Source of the DNA: Candidatus Accumulibacter propinquus
GTDB lineage: Bacteria; Pseudomonadota; Gammaproteobacteria; Burkholderiales; Rhodocyclaceae
Assembly: GCA_016714935.1 (NCBI GenBank)
Contig: JADKBU010000021.1
Coordinates: forward strand, 34,720-98,719
Direction of reading: 5' to 3'
DNA: 64,000 bases
Below are positions 56,103 through 63,394 of this stretch, piece by piece (position 1 is the first letter of the stretch; each line of letters begins with the position of its first letter). The notes under the pieces are model-generated. The model was not told the DNA's origin. It saw only the letters and a list, made by a program, of their open reading frames with translations, and made no database searches. A program made the translations under genes and the position numbers.

Positions 56103-56873
56103 CCACCCAAGTCCTTCGGAGGTGCCGGCACGCGGACGATATTCACAGCCTATCCAGCCCTGATACCCCAGGCTGTCAATCACGTCGAACAGATAGGGAT
56201 AGTTGACCTCACCGACATCCGGCTCATTCCGGTCGGGTACGCCGGCAATCTGGATATGGCCAATACCGGCGTGCGGCCGCACCATGTCGCGCTTCAGCCT
56301 GGTGGCCAGATCTCCTTCGACGATCTGGCAGTGATAGAGATCGAACTGCACCTGCAGGTTATCGGTGGCCACCTCGGCGCAGATCGCCTGCGCTTCATCC
56401 TGTCGGTTGAGGAAGAAACCGGGGATGTCGCGGGTGTTGATCGGTTCGATGACGATGGTGATGCCGTCGGCGGCAGCGAGACGCGCGGCGTAGGCCAGGT
56501 TGTCCAGGTACACCGCGCGATGGCGGGCACGCTCCTGATCCGGCCGGATCAGGCCGGCCATGACGTGCAGTTTCCGGTTGCCCAACAGACGGGCGTACTC
56601 CAGGGCGGTGTCGATCGAGTGCTTGAACTCGTCTTGGCGCCCCGGCAAGGAAGCAAGACCGCGCTCGCCGGCAGCCCAGTCCCCTGGCGGAGCGTTGAAC
56701 AGCGCCTGGGTCAGCGCGTTATCGGCAAGCAATGACTGCAGGAGTGAACCTTCATACTCGTACGGAAACAGGTATTCCACGGCTTTGAAGCCATCCTTCG
56801 CCGCCGCTGCAAAGCGATCGGTGAAGGCATGCTCGGGATACATCATGGAGAGATTGGCAGCGAAACGACACAT
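56085..56873 (-). CDS. Hydroxypyruvate isomerase / 2-oxo-tetronate isomerase (Hyi/OtnI family)
   Basis: A 262-residue TIM-barrel isomerase. It begins MCRFAANLSMMYPEHAFTDRF as in Hyi/OtnI and keeps the catalytic and metal residues in IEPINTRDIPGF, QFDLYHCQI, HIQIAGVPDRNEPD and the final EYRPR. Hyi interconverts hydroxypyruvate and tartronate semialdehyde; OtnI isomerises 2-oxo-tetronate. The two cannot be separated by sequence alone. It lies 55 bases after a transporter gene whose 5' end is lost. Confidence 0.9.
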   Translation of the reverse strand: MCRFAANLSMMYPEHAFTDRFAAAAKDGFKAVEYLFPYEYEGSLLQSLLADNALTQALFNAPPGDWAAGERGLASLPGRQDEFKHSIDTALEYARLLGNRKLHVMAGLIRPDQERARHRAVYLDNLAYAARLAAADGITIVIEPINTRDIPGFFLNRQDEAQAICAEVATDNLQVQFDLYHCQIVEGDLATRLKRDMVRPHAGIGHIQIAGVPDRNEPDVGEVNYPYLFDVIDSLGYQGWIGCEYRPRAGTSEGLGWLRPWL

Positions 56874-56928
56874 GGCGAAACCTCGCGAAAGAAATGAGCA
56901 AATGGTTGGCGATACTTGCAGGTGATGA

Positions 56929-58023
56929 TTACCGGTTGACCATTCGGGCCGAGGTGCGCAGGACCGCTATTGCGCCGACTACCAGCGTTCCAGCGAGCAT
57001 GAACATGCCGGACTGGTTGTTGTGGGTGTAGTCCTTCAATATCCCAATCAAGTATGGACTGAGGAAGCCGGCGAGGTTGCCGACGGAATTGATTACCGCG
57101 ATGCCGGCAGCGGCACCGGTACCGGACAGAAAAGCGGTCGGGAGCGACCAGAACAGTGGTGCGCAGGTCAGCACGCCGCAGGCGGCGATCGACAGGAAAA
57201 TGATGGCAATAACGGTGTTGTCCGCAGCCAGCGATGAAACCACGAAACCGACCGCACCGGCCAGAGCAGGAATCACCAGATGCCAGCGGCGTTCGCGACG
57301 CGCATCTGCACTGCGACCGCAAAGGTTCATGGCAATGACCGCCGACAGGAACGGGATCGCGCTGATTAACCCGATATTGAGGTTGCCGGACACGCCGGAA
57401 GCCTTGACAAGCGTTGGCATCCAGAAAGTCAGCCCGTACTGACCCATGACAAAGCAGAAATAGATCAGGCACATGTGCCAGATGCGCTTGTCGGCGAAAA
57501 CAGCCGCGACACTGTGTGGACTTTCCTTTTCGTGATGGCCTGCGGTGATCTCGCTTTCGAGGTATGCTTTCTCGGCGTCGGTGAGCCATTTTGCCTTCGC
57601 AATCCGGTCATCCAGCACATACAGCACGGCAATACCAACGATGATTGCAGGTACCGCTTCAATCACGAACATCCATTGCCCGCCATGCCACCCAGCCACG
57701 TCGTGAAAGGCATCCATGATCCAGCCGGAGAGTGGGTTTCCGAAAATGCCGGAAATCGGGATCGCCGACATGAACAGGGCGATGATCTTGGCCCGCCAGT
57801 GCGAAGGGTACCACTGGGTCAGGTACAGGATGATGCCGGGGTAGAAACCGGCTTCCATCATCCCCAGCAGAAAGCGCATGAAATAAAGCATGTTGGGCGT
57901 CGTTACCCAGATGAACGAGGCGGACATCAGCCTCCAGGTAATCATGATGCGCGCAATCCAGACCTTGGCGCCGATTCGGTACATGATCAGATTGCTGGGT
58001 AACTCGAACAGGAGAAACTTCCG
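56929..58023 (-). pseudogene. MFS transporter of the anion:cation symporter (ACS) family, 5'-truncated
   Basis: From FLLFELPSNLIMYRIGAKVWIAR onward (written here FLLFELPSNL and MYRIGAKVWIAR) the protein aligns with ACS-family sugar-acid transporters through their C-terminus. About 75 N-terminal residues, including the first membrane segment and the DR.N motif, are missing: an in-frame stop lies about five codons before FLLFELPSN. An ATG at 57984 could give a 351-residue product lacking the first two helices. It probably once imported the substrate of the adjacent isomerase. Confidence 0.75.
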
Positions 58024-58286
58024 TCAACGGGTGATCGATACCGGCTGATCCGCAAGCGTGCTTGCGAACCGGAACCCGATCAGGTCAGAACGTCAGGCAT
58101 GAAGTGGAGAGCCAGCCTGCAAACACGATTTCCACCCGACGTCGCCCCCATCGCCAGCCTCCCAATGTCGGTGCGTTTGGGTCGCAACACAGCCCCCATC
58201 CATGCCAAGAGATCATGGTCGCTCGCGCGCAACGCTTGCCGCCCAGCGCCGTGAGCCGAAGTTTTCCACTTTGCAAAGGAAAATCC

Positions 58287-59201
58287 TTGTCTATCGAATC
58301 ATCGGCTCGTGTGCAGGATGAGCGCCGGAAAATTTTCAAAGGCTTTGCCGCGGCAGCAATGGTGGTGCTGTGCTGGTCCGGCTTCAATATCGTCTCTCGC
58401 CTCGGGGGGCGAAGTCATCTTACGCCATACGATATCGCGGCTTTACGCTTCGGGGTGTCGGGAATTTTGCTTTGTCCATTTTTTGTATTTGGACGGCATT
58501 CAGTCACCTGGCTGCAGTTGCTTGTCCTGGCTTGCCTGGGAGGACTTGGCTACGGATTGTTCGTCTACTCCGGGTTTGCGCTGGCTCCCGCAGCCCACGC
58601 TGCAGTCCTGGTCAATGGCGGTATTCCCTTCGCTACGGTTTTGGTGTCCAGCCTCGCCTTCGGCTATCGACCGGGGCGCCGAGCGATCGCGTCGCTGGCA
58701 CTGGCCTCGATCGGAATCCTGCTTATCGGCATACAAAGCTTCAGTGAGGAGAACGGTTCCACGGGCAGCCAATGGCTTGGAGATCTGTTCTTCCTATGCG
58801 CGGCAAGCTGCTTCGCAAGCTTTGGCCTCCTGTTGAAAAAGTGGCGAGTTCATCCATGGGAAACCACGGTAGGAATCGCAACGGTTTCAATGCTGGTCTA
58901 TCTCCCAGTTTACGCCCTGTTCCTTCCCAAAGGCCTGGCCTTGGTTCCCACTTCGCTGATTCTCCTGCAGTGCCTCTACCAGGGGGTCATAGCCGCCTCG
59001 CTAGCCGGTCTGCTCTATGCGTACGCCAATCAGACAATCGGACCCATGAAAGCCTCACTGATGCTGGCCCTGGTGCCCGGAATCTCCGCCCTGGCGGCAA
59101 TCCCACTGCTTGGTGAAAGGCTTGGCCTCACGACCCTTCTAGGCGTAATTCTCGTGACTTGCGGGGCTGTTCTCGGCACGACCAATCAAGCGCACAAATG
59201 A
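58287..59201 (+). CDS. EamA/DMT-family transporter
   Basis: A 304-residue protein with ten membrane segments in two EamA repeats (first repeat from FAAAAMVVLCWSGFNIVSRL, second from WLGDLFFLCAASCFASFGLLL). Members export amino acids and metabolites; the substrate is unknown. The start is TTG 58287 behind AAAGGAAAATCC; ATG 58212 would add 25 residues without membrane character. Codon and base composition are somewhat less GC-rich than in neighbours, in keeping with the surrounding fossils. Confidence 0.85.
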   Translation: MSIESSARVQDERRKIFKGFAAAAMVVLCWSGFNIVSRLGGRSHLTPYDIAALRFGVSGILLCPFFVFGRHSVTWLQLLVLACLGGLGYGLFVYSGFALAPAAHAAVLVNGGIPFATVLVSSLAFGYRPGRRAIASLALASIGILLIGIQSFSEENGSTGSQWLGDLFFLCAASCFASFGLLLKKWRVHPWETTVGIATVSMLVYLPVYALFLPKGLALVPTSLILLQCLYQGVIAASLAGLLYAYANQTIGPMKASLMLALVPGISALAAIPLLGERLGLTTLLGVILVTCGAVLGTTNQAHK

Positions 59202-59461
59202 GGCATCAACTTTCCCCGGAAATCGACTTGCTGGCGATCTGGGCCAGGATCCACCCCGGGTGCGGAGCCGCTTCTTCCGCAGGGGCAATGCCAACGCATG
59301 GTTCTGGAGTAAGCATCCTGCCGCGCCACCTGTAAATCAACCAGGGGATCGGTTGGGGTGCGCGATCCGAATCGGGAAAGGTGGGAGGCACACCCTGGCG
59401 CACAAGGTCGCTCCCGGACGCCTCCGGCATCGGCCTGGCCCACGACGCCAGGCCCTGTCGC

Positions 59462-61048
59462 TCAGCCCGCGACGCTGCCCCAGTCGAGCCCGAAGCGCGC
59501 GAGGTACTTGCGCAGGCGGTCGGCGTCGTTGGCCTGGCTTTTCTGCAGGCGCGAGACGGCGAAGAGCAGGCGCCCGGCGGCGGAAAGGCTGCCGGCACGC
59601 CGGCAGACGTCGATCACCAGGTTCAACTGGCCTCGCTCGAACAGATCAAGGGCCTCCGCGCCGTCTCCGAGCAGGCGCCGCGCGGCATCGCCGCCGCTGC
59701 CTGCAGACCAGTTCCGGCGCAGGCGTGCCATTTCCTCGCCGACGTTCTCTTCGTTGATCCGTCCACCGTCGCTCAGCGTCGCCAGGCGCGTCACCGAAGC
59801 CGACAGTTCGCGGAAATTGCCGCTCCAGCGCGCTTCCGGCGAACAGGCGAAGCTCAGATAGCGCTGCCGCGCCTCGACGTTGAAGCGGACCTGCTGCCCC
59901 TGCTCGCGCGCATGGCGTTCGAGTTCGAAGTCGAGGTTGGGCTCGATGTCTTCGCTGCGTTCGCTGAGGCCGGGCAACTCGAAGGTCCAGAGATTGATGC
60001 GCGCCAGCAGGTCTTCGCGGAACTGTCCATCGGCAACCCGCCGGTGCAGGTCGCGGTTGGTGCCGGCGATGAGCTGGAAGTCGCTGCTGACTTCTCGGTC
60101 GCTGCCGAGCGGGAAAAAGCGTTTCTCCTCGACCGCCTTGAGCAGCATCGCCTGTTCGTCGAGACCGAGTTCGCCGATTTCGTCGAGGAACAACAGACCT
60201 CCGTCGGCCGCACGCAGCAGGCCGATGCGTTCGCTCAGCGCACCGGTGAACGCCCCCCGGAGGTGACCGAACAGCGTGGACATCGCGGCGTCGGCGCGCA
60301 CGGTCGCGCAGTTGACCTCGACGAAGCGGCCGGCAAGGCGTTGACGTTGCCGCTTGAGTTCGTACACCCGGCGCGCAAGGAAGGACTTGCCGGCACCGGT
60401 GGGGCCGACCAGCAGCAAGGGTGCGCGCGAGCGGCCGGCGACCTTTTCGATGCGCTCGATCATCGCGTTGAAGGCGATGTTGCGCGTCGCGATGCCGGAC
60501 TTGAGGAACGCCACCGTGTCCTCTCGCTCGCGCCGGAAGCGTTGCGCGATCCGGTCGTAGCGCGAGAGGTCGAGGTCGATGATCGCGTAACTCCCGATAC
60601 TGTTGGCGACGTCCTTGCCCCGTGGCGGCGATGTCTGCAGCAGGCGCGCCGGCAGGTAGCGTGCCTCGGCGAGCAGAAACCAGCAGATCTGCGCGACATG
60701 GCTGCCGGTGGTGATGTGGATCAGGTAGTCCTCGTTCTCGGTATCGAAAGGGTAGGCACGCGCGAAATCGTGCAGCGTCGTATACACCTCCTCGAAGTCC
60801 CAGGGGTCGCGCAGCGCCATCTCGACGTGGCGCACCTCGGTTTCCGGCGACACCGTCGCGATGTCGAGACGGGTTCGCTCCGCGAGGCCGCGGCTGCGTT
60901 CGTCATGCAGCACTTCGAGTCGATGCACCAGCAGGTCTTCCTGTTGGCAAAGCCCGACCGTCGGACGCCACTTCTGCCAACGCGCGCTGCCGCGGCCACC
61001 GTTGTCGAGTTGCGTGCCGAGGAAGCCGATGACGACGGTTCGTTTCAT
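59462..61048 (-). CDS. rtcR: RtcR, CARF-domain sigma54-dependent activator of RNA repair
   Basis: A 528-residue regulator. Residues about 1-180 form a CARF-type sensor (VVIGFLGTQLDNG, then ITTGSHVAQICWFLLAEARYLPARLL). The AAA+ domain follows, with Walker A GPTGAGKS, the sigma54-contacting GAFTGA loop at 265-270, Walker B FLDEIGEL and an arginine-finger region. The short C-terminal part is a helical DNA-binding domain. RtcR activates rtc genes at sigma54 promoters when a nucleic-acid or cyclic-nucleotide signal binds CARF. It is divergent from the slipin-rtcB operon. Confidence 0.96.
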   Translation of the reverse strand: MKRTVVIGFLGTQLDNGGRGSARWQKWRPTVGLCQQEDLLVHRLEVLHDERSRGLAERTRLDIATVSPETEVRHVEMALRDPWDFEEVYTTLHDFARAYPFDTENEDYLIHITTGSHVAQICWFLLAEARYLPARLLQTSPPRGKDVANSIGSYAIIDLDLSRYDRIAQRFRREREDTVAFLKSGIATRNIAFNAMIERIEKVAGRSRAPLLLVGPTGAGKSFLARRVYELKRQRQRLAGRFVEVNCATVRADAAMSTLFGHLRGAFTGALSERIGLLRAADGGLLFLDEIGELGLDEQAMLLKAVEEKRFFPLGSDREVSSDFQLIAGTNRDLHRRVADGQFREDLLARINLWTFELPGLSERSEDIEPNLDFELERHAREQGQQVRFNVEARQRYLSFACSPEARWSGNFRELSASVTRLATLSDGGRINEENVGEEMARLRRNWSAGSGGDAARRLLGDGAEALDLFERGQLNLVIDVCRRAGSLSAAGRLLFAVSRLQKSQANDADRLRKYLARFGLDWGSVAG

Positions 61049-61094
61049 GCTTTATCTCCTGCGATAAATTACTCGCTGTCATTCTAGTTTTCTG

Positions 61095-61126
61095 GCCGGT
61101 GGTCGACCAGCGAATTCGCCACCGGC
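61095..61126. promoter_or_regulatory. Inverted repeat, candidate RtcR enhancer
   Basis: GCCGGTGG and CCACCGGC are separated by 16 bases, centred about 100 bases before the expected transcription start of the rtc operon and 50 bases before rtcR. This is a typical place for a sigma54 activator to bind. RtcR sites are not well enough known for a sequence match. Confidence 0.45.
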
Positions 61127-61183
61127 TACACAATCCCCATTAACTACAGGGGCTTGCAGGAAATGAGTGGTTATCGCCCGATC

Positions 61184-61199
61184 TGGCACGCGATTCGCT
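61184..61199 (+). promoter_or_regulatory. Sigma54 (-24/-12) promoter of the rtc operon
   Basis: TGGCACG-N4-TCGCT fits the RpoN consensus with one mismatch (TTGC to TCGC) and correct GG-to-GC spacing. Expected start of transcription near 61210. It faces the tRNA-like elements and slipin-rtcB, with RtcR encoded divergently. Confidence 0.82.
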
Positions 61200-61238
61200 G
61201 ATACAGAGCCGACCGCAGCCTCCCTGCAATGGCCCACG

Positions 61239-61297
61239 GGTCGTGGCTCGAGCCACGCCGGTGCGCGGTGACCGGATCACGGTCCGTTGTCACCGCG
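61239..61297 (+). other. Two leader hairpins upstream of the tRNA-like elements
   Basis: First, CGTGGCTCGAGCCACG (about 61241-61256) is a fully self-complementary stretch. Second, GCGGTGAC...GTCACCGC (61265-61297) closes an eight-base-pair stem with an inner CGGA/TCCG stem. Both lie in the transcript predicted from the sigma54 promoter. They resemble a structured non-coding leader and not coding sequence. Confidence 0.55.
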
Positions 61298-61304
61298 TAT
61301 GCCG

Positions 61305-61374
61305 CCGCAGCGGATGTGGTCGAGTCGCGGGCTCTGGCGAGTGAATCCGGGTTCGATTCCCGGCCTGCGAGCCA
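61305..61374 (+). ncRNA. tRNA-like element 1 with encoded CCA and a shortened anticodon hairpin
   Basis: The T-arm is canonical: CCGGG-TTCGATT-CCCGG at 61347-61363. After it, CCTGCGA plus GCCA gives an acceptor 3' strand with discriminator G and encoded CCA. The acceptor pairs with the 5' strand at five of seven positions (61306-61310 with 61365-61369). The D-arm is poor (GTC/GGC only). Where the anticodon arm should be, CTC-TGGC-GAG forms a three-base-pair stem with a tetraloop and no seven-base anticodon loop. Not a decoding tRNA. Confidence 0.5.
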
Positions 61375-61441
61375 CTGGATAGCTCAGTCGGGTAGAGCAG
61401 CCGCTTCGGCGGTCGGCCGCAGGTTCGACTCCTGCTCCAAA
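61375..61441 (+). ncRNA. tRNA-like element 2 with a UUCG tetraloop in place of the anticodon loop
   Basis: U8 and A9 are followed by a perfect D-arm (GCTC-AGTCGGGTA-GAGC, 61382-61398, with the GG pair) and a perfect T-arm (GCAGG-TTCGACT-CCTGC, 61419-61435). The residues for the tRNA elbow (A14, G15, G18 and G19 with the T-loop) are all there. The anticodon arm is CCGC-TTCG-GCGG (61401-61412), a hyperstable UUCG tetraloop hairpin, so there is no anticodon. The acceptor stem has only four base pairs (TGGA/TCCA) and no CCA follows. A tRNA mimic and not a decoding tRNA. Confidence 0.62.
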
Positions 61442-61443
61442 TC

Positions 61444-61459
61444 CTGTCTTCCAAGACAG
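61444..61459 (+). other. Hairpin just after the tRNA-like elements
   Basis: CTGTCT-TCCA-AGACAG is a six-base-pair stem with a four-base loop, three bases after element 2. It could mark a processing or termination point. The following 240 bases to slipin are GC-rich, contain a TGGCCGG/CCGGCCA hairpin and show no supported gene. Confidence 0.45.
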
Positions 61460-61700
61460 CCATGTCAATGCAGTACCCGTCGGTCGCGGTGTGCGCGAGC
61501 ACCCGCCAGCGGGCCGCATCGGCTCCTGCCCTGCATTCGCGGCAGAGCGTGCCGGAGGGCGGTCGAGCGAAACCTGTCCGTGCCTGCATGGCCGGGAGGA
61601 ACGCCGGCCACCCCCTGTTGCCCGCTCGCCCGCGGATCCCGGAACGGTAGCCCGGCGGCCCGCTGCGGACCGGCAAGTCACACCAATGAAAGGAAAGACG

Positions 61701-62843
61701 ATGTTGCGAAGATTCGTGGTGAAGAAGAACGAGTGTGGCGTGCTGCTCAGGGACGGCGACTTCGAGTGCATCCTCGACAGCGGCCGTCACTACTTCGTCG
61801 ATCCCCTGCGCCGCCTGGCTCTGCAGGTGTGGCGGCTCGACGCGCCGATGAGCGATCTGAATACCGTCGATTACCTGCTGCGCCATCAGCCGCAAACGGC
61901 AGCCGAACACTTCGAGTGCATGGTCCTCGGCGAAGACGAAGCCGGACTGCGCTACGAAATGGACATCCTGGTGGAAATCCTGCCGCCCGGTTCGCGGTGC
62001 TTTTTCTGGAAAGGGCTGCTGGTGCATCGTCTGGAGCGCATCGACCTAACTGCTCAGGCGGCGTTGCCGGCGGCGTTGGCCACGCGCCTGGCACAACCGA
62101 ACCTGCGGGGTCGCCCGGTGACAGGGTTGAGCGGCTTGCTGCTGACGCAGGTGCCGGCCTATCACCTCGGGGTACTCAAAGTCGACAGCCAGGTGACGCA
62201 ATTGCTGCAACCCGGGATGGCGGCATTCTGGCGCTATAACCGTGACGTGCAGGTCGAACTGGTGGACACCCGTCTGCAGGTCATGGAAGTCAGCGGCCAG
62301 GAAATCCTGTCGCGCGACAAGGTCGGTCTGCGCCTGAATCTTGCCGCGACCTGGCGCTACACCGACGTGCTGCGTGCCTTCGAGCACCTCTGCAAGCCGG
62401 CAGAGCACCTGTACCGCGAGTTGCAGCTCGGTCTGCGCGCGGCTGTCGGAACCCGCTCGCTCGACGAACTCCTGGAGAACAAGCAGGTGATCGACGAGGT
62501 GGTCAGTGCGCATGTCGCGCGCAAGCTGCCGGGCCTCGGGATCGAGGTCAGCGGTGTCGGCGTCAAGGACATCATTCTGCCGGGCGAGATGAAGACCATC
62601 CTGGGCCAGGTGGTCGAGGCGCAGAAAGCCGCCGAAGCCAACGTCATCCGTCGACGCGAGGAAACAGCGGCCACGCGTTCGCTGCTGAATACCGCAAGGG
62701 TGATGGAAGACAACCCCACCGCCCTGCGTCTCAAGGAGCTTGAGACCCTGGAGCGGGTGGCCGAGCGGATCGACCGGATCTCGGTGTTCGGTGGCCTGGA
62801 CCAGGTATTGAACGGTCTGGTCAGGATCGGGCAAGCGCGGTGA
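61701..62843 (+). CDS. Slipin (SPFH/band-7 family) of the RtcB operon
   Basis: A 380-residue SPFH-domain protein. The conserved region runs from VELVDTRLQVMEVSGQEILS through VGLRLNLAATWRY and LDELLENKQVIDEVV to the oligomerisation helix GQVVEAQKAAEANVIRRREETAATRSLL. The N-terminus is not the hydrophobic hairpin of classical slipins, so membrane contact is uncertain. Slipins recur next to rtcB in many bacteria, and the link to RNA repair is known only from gene neighbourhoods. ATG 61701 follows AGGAAAG; ATG 61686 is an alternative. Confidence 0.88.
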   Translation: MLRRFVVKKNECGVLLRDGDFECILDSGRHYFVDPLRRLALQVWRLDAPMSDLNTVDYLLRHQPQTAAEHFECMVLGEDEAGLRYEMDILVEILPPGSRCFFWKGLLVHRLERIDLTAQAALPAALATRLAQPNLRGRPVTGLSGLLLTQVPAYHLGVLKVDSQVTQLLQPGMAAFWRYNRDVQVELVDTRLQVMEVSGQEILSRDKVGLRLNLAATWRYTDVLRAFEHLCKPAEHLYRELQLGLRAAVGTRSLDELLENKQVIDEVVSAHVARKLPGLGIEVSGVGVKDIILPGEMKTILGQVVEAQKAAEANVIRRREETAATRSLLNTARVMEDNPTALRLKELETLERVAERIDRISVFGGLDQVLNGLVRIGQAR

Positions 62844-62879
62844 GGTTTACCGAAGAACGGACAGGAAAGGGCCGAGAGC

Positions 62880-63353
62880 ATGCGAGCAATGATGATGGGT
62901 AGCGGGAAAAGGCGCCGTACGGCGATGCTGGCCGCCAGGCGCCTGCGCAGGAGCCGGAAGCTGGCCGCGGCGCAGCGGCAGCAGTTCGAACTGCTCCTGG
63001 CCGGAACGGCGCCGGTCGATACCGGCCGCTTGCGAGCCTACCACAGCGGCCCCCACCCGGAATTCGTACGCTGCGGTTTCTACCAGGATCTGCACTTCCG
63101 TTGCATCGACTGCGGAGCGGAAGGAATCTGGACGGCGGCGCGCCAGAAGTGGTGGTACGAGGTCGCCGGCGGCGAACTGTCGAGCAGGGCACGTCGCTGC
63201 GCCGCCTGCCGCGCATACGAACGACTGCGCAAGGCAGAGGCGCGAAGCCGCATGCTGGCGGGTCTGGAGCAGAAAGCGGCTCTGACGAAGGCAGGTGAGC
63301 TGCCTTACCATCGCGGCTGGTCTGAACAGCGCTCGCGCCAGGCAGGTGGATAG
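62880..63353 (+). CDS. Zinc-ribbon protein of the RtcB operon (zf-trcl type)
   Basis: A 157-residue basic protein. Residues about 1-35 are Arg/Lys-rich and helical. The core is a zinc ribbon of the zf-trcl kind: FRCIDCGAEGIWTAARQKWWYE and, 15 residues on, RRCAACRAYERLRKAEA, with two CxxC knuckles. It probably binds nucleic acid. Its place between slipin and rtcB suggests a role in RNA repair; the activity is unknown. ATG 62880. Confidence 0.8.
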   Translation: MRAMMMGSGKRRRTAMLAARRLRRSRKLAAAQRQQFELLLAGTAPVDTGRLRAYHSGPHPEFVRCGFYQDLHFRCIDCGAEGIWTAARQKWWYEVAGGELSSRARRCAACRAYERLRKAEARSRMLAGLEQKAALTKAGELPYHRGWSEQRSRQAGG

Positions 63354-63394
63354 TGATCGGGAATAGAACAACGGAACAATAACCAGGAATCCGC

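Noticed and set aside
58051..58066. CGCAAGC-GT-GCTTGCG palindrome as an attachment or recombination site.
   Set aside because: A single short palindrome near a broken transporter gene, with no partner copy or integrase in the window.
59202..59461. Small frames between the EamA gene and rtcR.
   Set aside because: They are short, lack ribosome sites and have no recognisable similarity; the stretch appears non-coding.
61305..61441. Two ordinary tRNA genes.
   Set aside because: T-arms are perfect, but both lack a seven-base anticodon loop and have defective acceptor stems, so they cannot decode. Listed as tRNA-like RNAs instead.
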